Part shown: piece by piece, positions 13,697-20,126 of the stretch
Position numbering within the stretch: the stretch's first letter is position 1
Layout of the letters: each line of letters opens with the position of its first letter
Source of the DNA: CAZQBY01 sp964540655
Lineage (GTDB): Archaea > Altiarchaeota > Altiarchaeia > JAFGQM01
Assembly: GCA_964540655.1 (NCBI GenBank)
Contig: CAZINR010000013.1
Location: 1 to 26,274, forward strand
Length of the DNA stretch: 26,274 nucleotides
Direction of reading: 5' to 3'
Made by a program: the position numbers and the translations under genes
Notes under the pieces: model-generated
Databases searched by the model: none
Seen by the model: the letters and a program-made list of their open reading frames with translations, nothing else
Told to the model about the DNA's origin: nothing

Positions 13697-14512
13697 ATGC
13701 TGACCAAGCGCATAATACCGTGTCTGGACTGCGATTTGTCGGTGCCCCAGGGCAGGGTCGTTAAGGGAATCAAATTCAAGCAGATCCGATACGCCGGCGA
13801 CCCTGTGGAGAGGGCGGAGTATTATTACAAAGAGGGCGCGGACGAGATAGTCTTCCTGGACATAACCGCCTCCTCGGACCGGCGCGGGACCATGTGGGAC
13901 GTTCTGGAGAAGACCACCGAGAACGTCTTCATACCGGTCACGCTGGGCGGCGGGATACGCAGTGTGACCGACATCCAGAAGGCGCTCAAGTCGGGCGCGG
14001 ACAAGGTTTCGATGAACACGGCCGCTGTGGAGAATCCGAAGCTCATAAGCGAGGGCTCCCGTCGCTTCGGCGATCAGTGCATAGTCGTCGCGATAGACGC
14101 CAAGCGGAACCCGGGACCGAAGACTGAAAACCGCAGACTGAAAACCGCAGAAGGCCAAGCCTCCTCATGGTCCGTCTGGACCTACGGGGGACGTAAGGAC
14201 ACGGGCAATGACGCCGTCGAGTGGGCCAAAAAAGTCCAGGACCTGGGGGCGGGGGAGATCCTCCTCACGTCCATGGACGCGGACGGGGTGAAGACGGGCT
14301 ACGATTTAGAGCTCACGCGCACGATCTCCGAAGCGGTCTCCATCCCGGTCATCGCCTCCGGCGGCGCGGGCAAGCCGGAGCACCTCCTCGACGCGTTCAA
14401 GGAAGGAAAAGCAGACGCGGCCCTGGCAGCATCGATATTCCACTTCGGGGAGTATAAGATCAAGAGTGTGAAGGAGTACCTGCAGAAGAACGGGGTGCCG
14501 ATGAGACTATGA
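13697..14512 (+). CDS. hisF: imidazole glycerol phosphate synthase, cyclase subunit
   Basis: Beta/alpha-barrel subunit that uses ammonia from HisH to form imidazole glycerol phosphate and AICAR in histidine synthesis. The 271-residue protein starts MLTKRIIPCLDCD; catalytic D11 is in PCLD and the second catalytic Asp is D134 in VVAIDAKR. Phosphate-binding segments TLGGGIRS and ASGGAGKPEH are intact. The loop after D134 is about 18 residues longer than in the 253-residue bacterial enzymes; long loops here occur in archaeal HisF, but part of this one is encoded by two exact tandem copies of a 14-bp unit (14121-14148). ATG 13697 is chosen, since a longer frame from 13325 would overlap the divergent HTH gene. 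First gene of hisF-GNAT-hisI. Confidence 0.95.
   Translation: MLTKRIIPCLDCDLSVPQGRVVKGIKFKQIRYAGDPVERAEYYYKEGADEIVFLDITASSDRRGTMWDVLEKTTENVFIPVTLGGGIRSVTDIQKALKSGADKVSMNTAAVENPKLISEGSRRFGDQCIVVAIDAKRNPGPKTENRRLKTAEGQASSWSVWTYGGRKDTGNDAVEWAKKVQDLGAGEILLTSMDADGVKTGYDLELTRTISEAVSIPVIASGGAGKPEHLLDAFKEGKADAALAASIFHFGEYKIKSVKEYLQKNGVPMRL
14121..14148 (+). repeat. 14-bp tandem repeat (two copies) within hisF
   Basis: AGACTGAAAACCGC at 14121-14134 is repeated exactly at 14135-14148, followed by AGA as the start of a third, decayed copy. As 14 is not a multiple of three, the two copies are read in different frames (TENRR, then LKTA). The pair encodes part of the extended loop after catalytic D134 of HisF. 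Confidence 0.95.
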
Positions 14513-14955
14513 AAATCCGCGAGTTCGCCGAATCGGATGCCCAGGCGGTCGCAGATTTGAGCAACGCCAACGCCAATTTCTTCCAATACCCTCACGTGAA
14601 TTCCGACTTCCTCATGCGCATGTGGAGCCACCCGCGCTACGAGCTGTTCGTGGCCGAGGACGGCGGCCAGATAGTCGGCTTCTGCGGGGTGAACTTCCAG
14701 CAGCTGCCAGTGTCGGAGCTGGGACCGGTCTGCGTGCGGGCGGACCGGAGGGCGCACGGGCTGGGGAAGGCACTTGTGGGGCGAGCCATGGAATTCGTGA
14801 GATCCAAAGGGCCCTCGGTCCTCATTATTAAGGCGAAAAAGTCTAATATACGCGCGCAGGAGTTCTTCACCTCCCTCGGCTTCCGGCGCGCGCAGGAGGT
14901 TTCGGTGGGCGGAGAGCCTGCGGTGGTCATGGAGCATGGACTGGACGGATTTTAG
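14509..14955 (+). CDS. GNAT-family N-acetyltransferase
   Basis: A 148-residue single-domain acetyltransferase. The acetyl-CoA-binding motif A is VRADRRAHGLGKALVGRAMEF (about 76-96), with the R/Q-x-x-G-x-G/A pattern as RRAHGLGKAL. The motif B region NIRAQEFFTSLGFRRAQE (about 112-129) is also typical. Substrate unknown. It overlaps hisF by four bases (ATGA), and hisI starts 20 bases before its stop, so it sits inside a histidine operon. That could mean modification of a pathway product or a mere hitchhiker; RimI-like protein acetylation is another option. Confidence 0.85.
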   Translation: MKIREFAESDAQAVADLSNANANFFQYPHVNSDFLMRMWSHPRYELFVAEDGGQIVGFCGVNFQQLPVSELGPVCVRADRRAHGLGKALVGRAMEFVRSKGPSVLIIKAKKSNIRAQEFFTSLGFRRAQEVSVGGEPAVVMEHGLDGF

Positions 14956-15307
14956 GAAGAGGAGGCTGGCAGGCAGGGAGCTGGTCGTAGCGGTAGTGCA
15001 GGACGCCGAGACCAAACAGGTCCTCATGACCGCATTCCAGGACGAGGAGGCGTTCAAGAAGACGCGGGAGACGGGCCAGATGCACTTCTATTCCACATCC
15101 AAGGGCAAGCTCTGGAAGAAGGGTGAGGTATCCGGCAATGCCATGAAGGTCAAAGAGGCCCGTGTGGACTGCGACGCAGACGCTCTCCTCTACCTTGTCG
15201 ATTGCGAGGGCGGGGCATGCCACATGGGCTACGACTCGTGCTTCTACAGGGAAATTGACGGAAAAATCGTGGGCAGGAAGGTCTTCGACCCCGAAGAGGT
15301 CTATTAA
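14936..15307 (+). CDS. hisI: phosphoribosyl-AMP cyclohydrolase
   Basis: Hydrolyses PR-AMP to ProFAR in the third step of histidine synthesis. The 123-residue protein is the stand-alone type, without the HisE domain. The metal sites are complete: Mg ligands D78, D80 and D82 in DCDAD, and Zn ligands C79, C95 and C102 in DCEGGACHMGYDSCFY. TGQMHFYSTSKGKLWKKGE (46-64) is the family signature. The ATG at 14936 lies 20 bases inside the GNAT gene. Its stop shares the palindrome TTAA with the stop of the convergent protease gene. Confidence 0.96.
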   Translation: MDWTDFRKRRLAGRELVVAVVQDAETKQVLMTAFQDEEAFKKTRETGQMHFYSTSKGKLWKKGEVSGNAMKVKEARVDCDADALLYLVDCEGGACHMGYDSCFYREIDGKIVGRKVFDPEEVY

Positions 15308-16380
15308 GCCTTGGAAAGCGCTTTCTGGAGGTTGTCTGCGGTCAGTATGCCGTAGAGCAGGCCCATGCCGTCCAAAACGAAAGCGAAGCCTTCGGAATAG
15401 ACCTTCGAGAGCAGCTGGTTGCCTTTCTCGTCCAGTTTGACCCTGGGGAAATTGGTGTTCATGAGCTCCTCCATGGTCCCGTCCTTGTCTTTGACGTCGT
15501 CCATCATGACGTATCCCAGCGGCTTGCCGGAGCTTTCCAGGACAGGATAGAGGTTCTGCTCCGGCGATGCGACCTTCAGCAGGTCCTTGACCGTCAACTG
15601 CGGGGAGACCGCCAGGAAGTCCGTCCTAACGGCTTCTTTCAAATCCGCCTTCTTCATCTTCTCCCCCAGCTCGGTGAGCTTGAGCTCGGACAGCCCCGCG
15701 ATGAACAAAAACACGCCTATGAATATCAGCCATATGCTGCCCACCATCACCGCGAAGAAAAGGAACACGGCCAGGAAGCCCTGCCCTATCCTCACCGCCC
15801 ACTTGGTCGCGGTCATGCGGTCCGTCACCAGGGCCAGCATGGCGCGGAGCACCCGCCCGCCGTCCATCGGGAAGATGGGCAGGAAGAGGTTGAAGGCGCC
15901 CAGGACCAGATTTAGATAGGCCACCATTATGCCGAAGTTGACGAGGGAGACCTCGTTGAAGACATCTCCGCTCAAAACCACGTCGGCGACTATGTCCGCC
16001 CCCGATATCAAAATCATTATCGACAGCAGGAAGAAACCTATGGCCAGGCTGGTGAGAGGGCCGGCCAAGGTCATCTTGAGCTCCTTCACAGCGTCCTCTA
16101 CCGATCCGACGCTCGCTATCCCCCCCAAGGGCCAGAGGGTTATCTTCTTCACGCTTATGCCGTTCTTCAGTGCTACGAATGAGTGCGCCAGCTCGTGGGC
16201 GAGGACGGAAGAGAAGAGCGCCAGCAGGAAGAAGAAGGTGTATGCGAAGAAGACCACGCCCTCCCCGAGCGTCTCGTAGGCCGCCAGCTCGGTCACGGGG
16301 AAGAGGAACAGTATCAGCAGGGTCAGGTGTATCCTTACGTCTATGCCTCTTATAGTGAATATCTTGAAGGACGTTTTCAT
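15304..16380 (-). CDS. site-2 protease (M50) membrane metalloprotease with CBS-like C terminus
   Basis: Intramembrane zinc protease that cuts membrane segments of substrate proteins. The 358-residue protein has six or so membrane helices. Zinc ligands are H62 and H66 with catalytic E63 in HELAH, and D173 in FPMDGGRVLRA. After the membrane part (to about 235), residues about 240-358 resemble a CBS-pair regulatory module: DFLAVSPQLTVKDLLKVASPEQNLYPVLESSGKPLGYVMMDDV is one repeat, LYGILTADNLQKAL ends the second. Such S2P-CBS proteins are common in archaea. It lies 19 bases downstream of a secreted, C-terminally anchored protein on the same strand, a possible substrate or partner. The stop overlaps that of hisI (TTAA). 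Confidence 0.92.
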   Translation of the reverse strand: MKTSFKIFTIRGIDVRIHLTLLILFLFPVTELAAYETLGEGVVFFAYTFFFLLALFSSVLAHELAHSFVALKNGISVKKITLWPLGGIASVGSVEDAVKELKMTLAGPLTSLAIGFFLLSIMILISGADIVADVVLSGDVFNEVSLVNFGIMVAYLNLVLGAFNLFLPIFPMDGGRVLRAMLALVTDRMTATKWAVRIGQGFLAVFLFFAVMVGSIWLIFIGVFLFIAGLSELKLTELGEKMKKADLKEAVRTDFLAVSPQLTVKDLLKVASPEQNLYPVLESSGKPLGYVMMDDVKDKDGTMEELMNTNFPRVKLDEKGNQLLSKVYSEGFAFVLDGMGLLYGILTADNLQKALSKA

Positions 16381-16399
16381 GACAGTCAGTCGGGAGGAT

Positions 16400-17071
16400 C
16401 TAGGATATCATGAACCCTAGCAGCATGAGCACGAAACTGGAGGCTTTGGTCTTTTCCTCTTCTTGTTCAGTGCCGTTCATCACGAACCCGAGAAGGCCGC
16501 TCTCTTCTTTTTCGTCTTTTCCGGCGGTCTGAACCTCGGGCTCATCTATCACCGTGTCAGTCTCGTTGACTTCCGCCGCAGAATCCTCCGTTTCCAAGGC
16601 TCCCGAATCGGCAACCGCCCCGCCGGTCGGCGTGCCTTCTGCTCTAGCCTGGATGGAATCCGGGTTGTCCCTGACCTCGCAGGTACTCGGAGCCTCGAAT
16701 CCCTGCACATCGATGAGGTAGTCTCCTGCCACCAATGGGGTGAAGGTGAAAATCCCGTCGCTGTTCGTGTATCCCTTCTTCTGCTGGACCGCGTTGACGT
16801 CCTCATCATAGCCGATTACATTCACGTAGAGGCCGCCCAAAGGGACCACATCGTGGGTGCTCTTGACTGTCTTCGAGCAGTTTATCAGTATCTTGTCGTC
16901 GGTGTACGAGTAGGCCTTACCCTGCTCGTCGTAGTACAGGGGCCTTATCAGGGTGCAGCTCTTATATTCGTTCTGCAGGTTAGGGTCGTTCGCAGGGCAG
17001 GAATAATCCGATGCCCCCGCCACGGCTGCGAGCAGTAAAACCAGCACTGCAGAATACAATAGAAGTTTCAT
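16400..17071 (-). CDS. secreted, membrane-anchored surface protein with Ig-like/carboxypeptidase-regulatory-like domain
   Basis: A 223-residue protein starting with a clear signal peptide (MKLLLYSAVLVLLLAAVAGAS). The mature part has four to five cysteines and a domain at about 75-130 whose end, KGYTNSDGIFTFTPLVAGDYLIDVQGF, matches the last strands of SpaA/carboxypeptidase-regulatory-like beta-sandwiches. An acidic, Thr/Pro/Glu-rich linker follows (about 140-200), then a final hydrophobic segment (SSFVLMLLGFMIS) that ends the chain with almost no cytoplasmic tail. Start at 17071: a second ATG three codons upstream (17080) is in frame, but the TATA box at 17093-17102 lies about 26 bases from 17071. 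It is transcribed toward the site-2 protease gene. Confidence 0.75.
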   Translation of the reverse strand: MKLLLYSAVLVLLLAAVAGASDYSCPANDPNLQNEYKSCTLIRPLYYDEQGKAYSYTDDKILINCSKTVKSTHDVVPLGGLYVNVIGYDEDVNAVQQKKGYTNSDGIFTFTPLVAGDYLIDVQGFEAPSTCEVRDNPDSIQARAEGTPTGGAVADSGALETEDSAAEVNETDTVIDEPEVQTAGKDEKEESGLLGFVMNGTEQEEEKTKASSFVLMLLGFMIS

Positions 17072-17092
17072 CCCGGACATATTGAAATCTTA

Positions 17093-17102
17093 GGTATAAA
17101 AA
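17093..17102 (-). promoter_or_regulatory. TATA box of surface protein-protease operon
   Basis: TTTTTATACC on the minus strand, 22-31 bases before the ATG at 17071 and too close to the ATG at 17080; it selects the start at 17071. Confidence 0.55.
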
Positions 17103-17116
17103 GCTTGCTTTAAGGC

Positions 17117-17377
17117 TCAGTAGGGGTATTTCTTCATCTGCTCCTTTATGATGTAGGATATCAGGGATTTCCAGAGCTCTTTCATCTCATTTCCGTCCAG
17201 GCCCAGCTCCTCCGCCCTCTTCTGGACTCTGTCCAGGACTTCCTTGAGCCTCTTCTCGTCGTCGGCCGAGCCTATCTCCTGCTTTATCTTGGCGATCTCC
17301 AGGGCGACATCCTTCCTGCGAGCAAGAAGCTGCAGCAGGGCCATGTCTATCTCGTCTATCTCAGCCCTCCCCTTCAT
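17117..17377 (-). CDS. aroQ: chorismate mutase, AroQ type
   Basis: Single-domain helical enzyme rearranging chorismate to prephenate for phenylalanine and tyrosine synthesis. From the ATG at 17377 the protein is 86 residues, as in stand-alone AroQ proteins. AEIDEIDMALLQLLARRKDVALEIAKIKQE (about 4-33) is the long first helix with the active-site arginines and lysine; DEKRLKEVLDRVQKRAEELGLD and the final helix WKSLISYIIKEQ complete the fold. A longer frame to 17461 overlaps the upstream zinc-ribbon gene and is rejected. The gene follows that zinc-ribbon gene by 13 bases. Confidence 0.88.
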   Translation of the reverse strand: MKGRAEIDEIDMALLQLLARRKDVALEIAKIKQEIGSADDEKRLKEVLDRVQKRAEELGLDGNEMKELWKSLISYIIKEQMKKYPY

Positions 17378-17390
17378 GACTCCGGACTCG

Positions 17391-17549
17391 TCAGACCCTT
17401 TTGCCAATCTTCTCCTCGATTTTATCAGCCCCGCCCTTCTGGCAGTCCGCGCAGACGGCATAGAGCTTTCCGCCCTTCTTCACATATGTGCCCTTTATCT
17501 TGTCCATGACTCCTGTCTTTATCTCCGAGCCGCATATCTCGCACTTCAC
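17391..17549 (-). CDS. 52-residue zinc-ribbon protein
   Basis: A very short gene from GTG at 17549 to TGA at 17391. The protein has two CxxC pairs, CEIC at 3-6 and CADC at 33-36, spaced as a zinc ribbon, with a lysine-rich hairpin between them and a helical tail KGGADKIEEKIGKRV. It recalls the N-terminal zinc ribbon of archaeal MBF1 without the following helix-turn-helix domain, but the match is by eye only. A TATA-like ATTTTAATGA on the minus strand (17569-17578) lies 20-29 bases before the GTG. It heads a two-gene unit with chorismate mutase 13 bases downstream. The conserved cysteines, the start context and the tight fit between two genes support it as real. Confidence 0.72.
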   Translation of the reverse strand: MKCEICGSEIKTGVMDKIKGTYVKKGGKLYAVCADCQKGGADKIEEKIGKRV

Positions 17550-17550
17550 G

Positions 17551-17578
17551 CTTATTTTAAGGCTTCACTCATTAAAAT
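17551..17578. promoter_or_regulatory. overlapping divergent promoters of zinc-ribbon/aroQ and methyltransferase
   Basis: The plus strand has CTTATTTTAA (17551-17560), 22-31 bases before the GTG at 17582. The minus strand has ATTTTAATGA (17569-17578), 20-29 bases before the GTG at 17549. Only 32 bases separate the two start codons, so both transcripts must be leaderless or nearly so. Confidence 0.5.
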
Positions 17579-17581
17579 CAT

Positions 17582-18109
17582 GTGATTCTGATTTGCTACG
17601 GCAGAGAGCGTTACCAAGAGCTGCTCATCGATATAATAAAGCCGACCGACACGGTCCTGGAGATTGGCCCACACATCGGCAAGAGCACGGAGGTCATCTC
17701 TTCGCGCGCGAAGAGGGTGATAACCGTGGACAAGGCCTCCCAGGCGGAGGAAGCCTTTCAGGAGAGGCCTGACAACGTGGAGTTCGTCAAGGGCGACGTC
17801 CGTTTCTTCGACACAGTGGACAATACCCTGAAGCTCATAAAATCCTGCGATGTCCTGGCCATCGACATGGGCGGGGGCCGCTTCCCGGACACGGTTTTCA
17901 AGGTTTGGGCTGTGTGGTCGGGCGTCTTCAAGCCGCGCGACAGCGTGATACGCAACCGCGGTCTGGGCGAGTTCATGAGGCGCGCGCAGATAAGGGACCC
18001 CGTTCTCCAAAAGGACTTCATGGATACCGGCTGGCTCTCCCAGTCGGGCAGGAAGAGGCCCCGGCAGCTGAAGGAGGGCTTGGATGAGCTGCAGCACTGG
18101 ATGGAATAG
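17582..18109 (+). CDS. Rossmann-fold SAM-dependent methyltransferase-like protein
   Basis: A 175-residue protein. Residues about 24-52 (TVLEIGPHIGKSTEVISSRAKRVITVDKA) are motif I with the GxGxG-like GPHIG and the acidic end of strand 2 at D50. VEFVKGDVRFFD (about 66-77) is motif II/III and CDVLAIDMGGGRFPDTVFKVW (about 89-109) occupies motif IV. The C-terminal third, with NRGLGEFMRRAQIRD, is not recognised. Substrate unknown. The start codon is GTG at 17582, backed by a TATA box at 17551-17560. The gene is single, divergent from the zinc-ribbon/aroQ pair, and convergent with the coiled-coil gene. Confidence 0.78.
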   Translation: MILICYGRERYQELLIDIIKPTDTVLEIGPHIGKSTEVISSRAKRVITVDKASQAEEAFQERPDNVEFVKGDVRFFDTVDNTLKLIKSCDVLAIDMGGGRFPDTVFKVWAVWSGVFKPRDSVIRNRGLGEFMRRAQIRDPVLQKDFMDTGWLSQSGRKRPRQLKEGLDELQHWME

Positions 18110-18127
18110 CCGCCCTCGAATTAGAGT

Positions 18128-19387
18128 CTAGGTCAGCTCGCACCTTCCGCCGATGAACTCGGACAGCTTTTTTGCCAGCTTCCGGTTCATGTCTTCCATG
18201 CGCCTCTTCTCTTCTTCAATATCCCCCTTTATCCTGTCCAGCTTCTTGGACTCACCCGTTATCTTGGCTTCCAGCCCCTCTATCTCGCGCCTGGATTTGT
18301 CGATCTCCTTCCCGATGTCCAGCCCTCTGGCTTTGGTCTCCAGGGTCCGTATGCGGGAGACGACGGTGTTGTATTCCGACCTGGTCTTCTCCATATGAGA
18401 GAAGCTTATTGCGCGTATCTTCTTCAGGGACTTCTCGCCCTCGCCGGAGTCCAGACCCAGCAAGTCCGTCTGGATGGCCTTCTGTACCTTGGCCAGCAGC
18501 TCCGGCAGGGTCTGCTCCCCCCTGAGGTATGTGTCGACAGGGTTGTCCGCGTACTTGTCCACGTTCATGCCGCTGGCCTTCCCGTCCTTCACCGCTCGCG
18601 CATATTTCTTGAAGATTCGTCTTAGGGGCCCGAGGATGTTCAGCATAAGGGTCTCTATCTCCTTTTTCCTTCCCTTCAAATCCTTCAGCTCCAGGTTTAT
18701 GGATGCCAGCTTCTCCGCCCGGTCGCTGTTCTCTATCTCCTTTATGCCTTTTTCGGCCTCTCCCTTTTTGAATCTCAGGTCCTCCAGAACCGATGCGACC
18801 TCCTTCTCCCTCCCCTCAAGATCGGAGAGTCCGGCCAGTTCCCCCCTTATCTCCTTCAATTCCCTCTCCGCATCCTCTATCGCCTGCAGCCTTTCTTTTC
18901 TCTGACCTATCAGCTCTTTCAGCCCGTTGGACAGGTTCACCAGGTCGTTCAGCCCCTTCTTGACCTTGGAGAGCTCCTTCTTGAAGCCGAAATATACGCG
19001 CTCGCTGTATCTCTGATCAACCTTCCTTATTTCTCCCAGTATATCCTTCAGTTCTTCGCTCAATTCTATTGAGCCCGCATCCGCGTCTATATCCTCTATA
19101 GCACGCTTTATCCTCTTGACGTAGTTGTCCCGCGAGCTGGAAACCAAAGACTTTATCCTCTGCTGGACGTCCTTCTGCATCTTCGCCGCCTTGAGCTCGT
19201 TGAGGTCCTCCCCTATCTTCTCCAAGATTCCGGGAATCTCTTGAATCAGAGGCTCTGCCTGTTCGTCTAGCCCGCCGACCAGCTTGCGCTTCCGCTCTTC
19301 CAGCCATCCGGGAAGCTGCGAGAACTCTATCCTCTCGACCCGCGGCTCGGCCTCTTTCCTGCCGAGCAGACCGTCTAAGAACCCCAT
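18128..19387 (-). CDS. long coiled-coil protein, unknown
   Basis: A 419-residue, highly charged, almost wholly helical protein. It starts MGFLDGLLGRKEAEP, a short amphipathic helix that could touch the membrane or a partner. Coiled-coil stretches cover about 35-75, 150-245 and 340-410 (for example SRREIEGLEAKITGESKKLDRIKGDIEEEKRRM). A less regular middle part (about 245-330) with ILGPLRRIFKKYARAVKDG and a predicted turn KYADNPVDTYLRGEQTLPELL may fold as a small domain. There is no Walker motif, so it is not an SMC/Rad50 ATPase. The role is not known; a cytoskeletal, scaffold or division role would be guesswork. TATA-like CTTTAAAG lies 21-28 bases upstream (19408-19415). Confidence 0.75.
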   Translation of the reverse strand: MGFLDGLLGRKEAEPRVERIEFSQLPGWLEERKRKLVGGLDEQAEPLIQEIPGILEKIGEDLNELKAAKMQKDVQQRIKSLVSSSRDNYVKRIKRAIEDIDADAGSIELSEELKDILGEIRKVDQRYSERVYFGFKKELSKVKKGLNDLVNLSNGLKELIGQRKERLQAIEDAERELKEIRGELAGLSDLEGREKEVASVLEDLRFKKGEAEKGIKEIENSDRAEKLASINLELKDLKGRKKEIETLMLNILGPLRRIFKKYARAVKDGKASGMNVDKYADNPVDTYLRGEQTLPELLAKVQKAIQTDLLGLDSGEGEKSLKKIRAISFSHMEKTRSEYNTVVSRIRTLETKARGLDIGKEIDKSRREIEGLEAKITGESKKLDRIKGDIEEEKRRMEDMNRKLAKKLSEFIGGRCELT

Positions 19388-19407
19388 GCTTATTTAGAGT
19401 TTGGGTG

Positions 19408-19415
19408 CTTTAAAG
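19408..19415 (-). promoter_or_regulatory. TATA-like element of coiled-coil gene
   Basis: CTTTAAAG, 21-28 bases before the ATG at 19387, in the 97-base region shared with the divergent dtxR-feoB promoter. Confidence 0.4.
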
Positions 19416-19441
19416 CCCCTTCAAAACTCTCCGGGGAATTT

Positions 19442-19455
19442 TTAGGCTCACCTAA
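19442..19455. promoter_or_regulatory. DtxR-family operator candidate before dtxR-feoB
   Basis: TTAGG-CTCA-CCTAA is a perfect 5+5 bp inverted repeat. Its half sites agree with the TTAGG...CCTAA core of DtxR/IdeR/MntR operators. It directly abuts the TATA box at 19456-19465, so a bound repressor would block TBP/TFB. As the first gene encodes a DtxR-family protein, metal-dependent self-repression of the feoB operon is the simplest reading. Confidence 0.75.
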
Positions 19456-19465
19456 CTTTTATACC
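19456..19465 (+). promoter_or_regulatory. TATA box of dtxR-feoB
   Basis: CTTTTATACC, 20-29 bases before the ATG at 19485, adjoining the operator candidate. Confidence 0.65.
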
Positions 19466-19484
19466 AGTAACGTCTAGATACCCC

Positions 19485-20126
19485 ATGGTTTCCGAGCACA
19501 TGGAGGATTACCTCAAGTCCATATTCATGCTCAGCGCCGAGAAGAACCGCGCGGTGAGGACCAAGGAGCTGGCCGACGCGCTGGGGCTCTCCAGTGCCAG
19601 CGTCAGCGAGATGGTGGGCAAGCTGGCCAAAGCGGGACTGGTAGACAGCGAGCCATACTACGGGTTCTCCCTAACGAAAAAGGGCATTCTGGAGGCATTC
19701 CATGTCCTTCGGAAGCACCGCCTGCTGGAGAAGTTCCTGGTCGAGACCCTCGGTTTGCCCAAAAGCGAGGTGCACACCGAGGCCCATCGCCTCGAGCACG
19801 TGGTGTCGGACGAGTCTCTCGACCGCATAGACCGCCTTCTCAAGAGCCCCTGCTACTGCCCCCACGACAGCAGGATACCATGCAAGGACAGCCGCGTTCT
19901 GAGCCTCGATGATCTGAAGCCGGGCTCGAAAGCCAGGATCGTTTTCTCGAAACTCAAATCCGGCAAGACCCTGGACCGGCTCAATTCCATGGGCATGGTC
20001 CCCGAAGCCGAGGTCAAGGCTATCCGCAGTTTGAAGAAGGGGCCCGTTATAATAAAAATCAAGGGTAGTGAGATAGCCCTCGACAAGAAAATCGCGTCGC
20101 AGTTCTACGTGGAGGTCTGCCAATGA
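19485..20126 (+). CDS. DtxR-family metal-dependent regulator with C-terminal FeoA domain
   Basis: A 213-residue regulator that should sense Fe(II) or Mn(II). Residues about 1-62 form the winged helix (TKELADALGLSSASVSEMVGKLAKAGLV). Residues about 63-140 are the dimerisation/metal domain: HRLLEKFL with H78 and HRLEHVVSDE with H101, E104 and H105. H101 stands where iron-type members have Cys and Mn-type members Glu. A loop with three cysteines, SPCYCPHDSRIPC (121-133), is richer in Cys than the usual CPHG segment. Residues about 143-213 are an SH3-like FeoA domain (LKPGSKARIVFSK...MGMVPEAEV). Its stop overlaps feoB (ATGA), so the regulator, FeoA and FeoB functions are coupled in one operon, behind a DtxR-like operator. 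Confidence 0.93.
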   Translation: MVSEHMEDYLKSIFMLSAEKNRAVRTKELADALGLSSASVSEMVGKLAKAGLVDSEPYYGFSLTKKGILEAFHVLRKHRLLEKFLVETLGLPKSEVHTEAHRLEHVVSDESLDRIDRLLKSPCYCPHDSRIPCKDSRVLSLDDLKPGSKARIVFSKLKSGKTLDRLNSMGMVPEAEVKAIRSLKKGPVIIKIKGSEIALDKKIASQFYVEVCQ

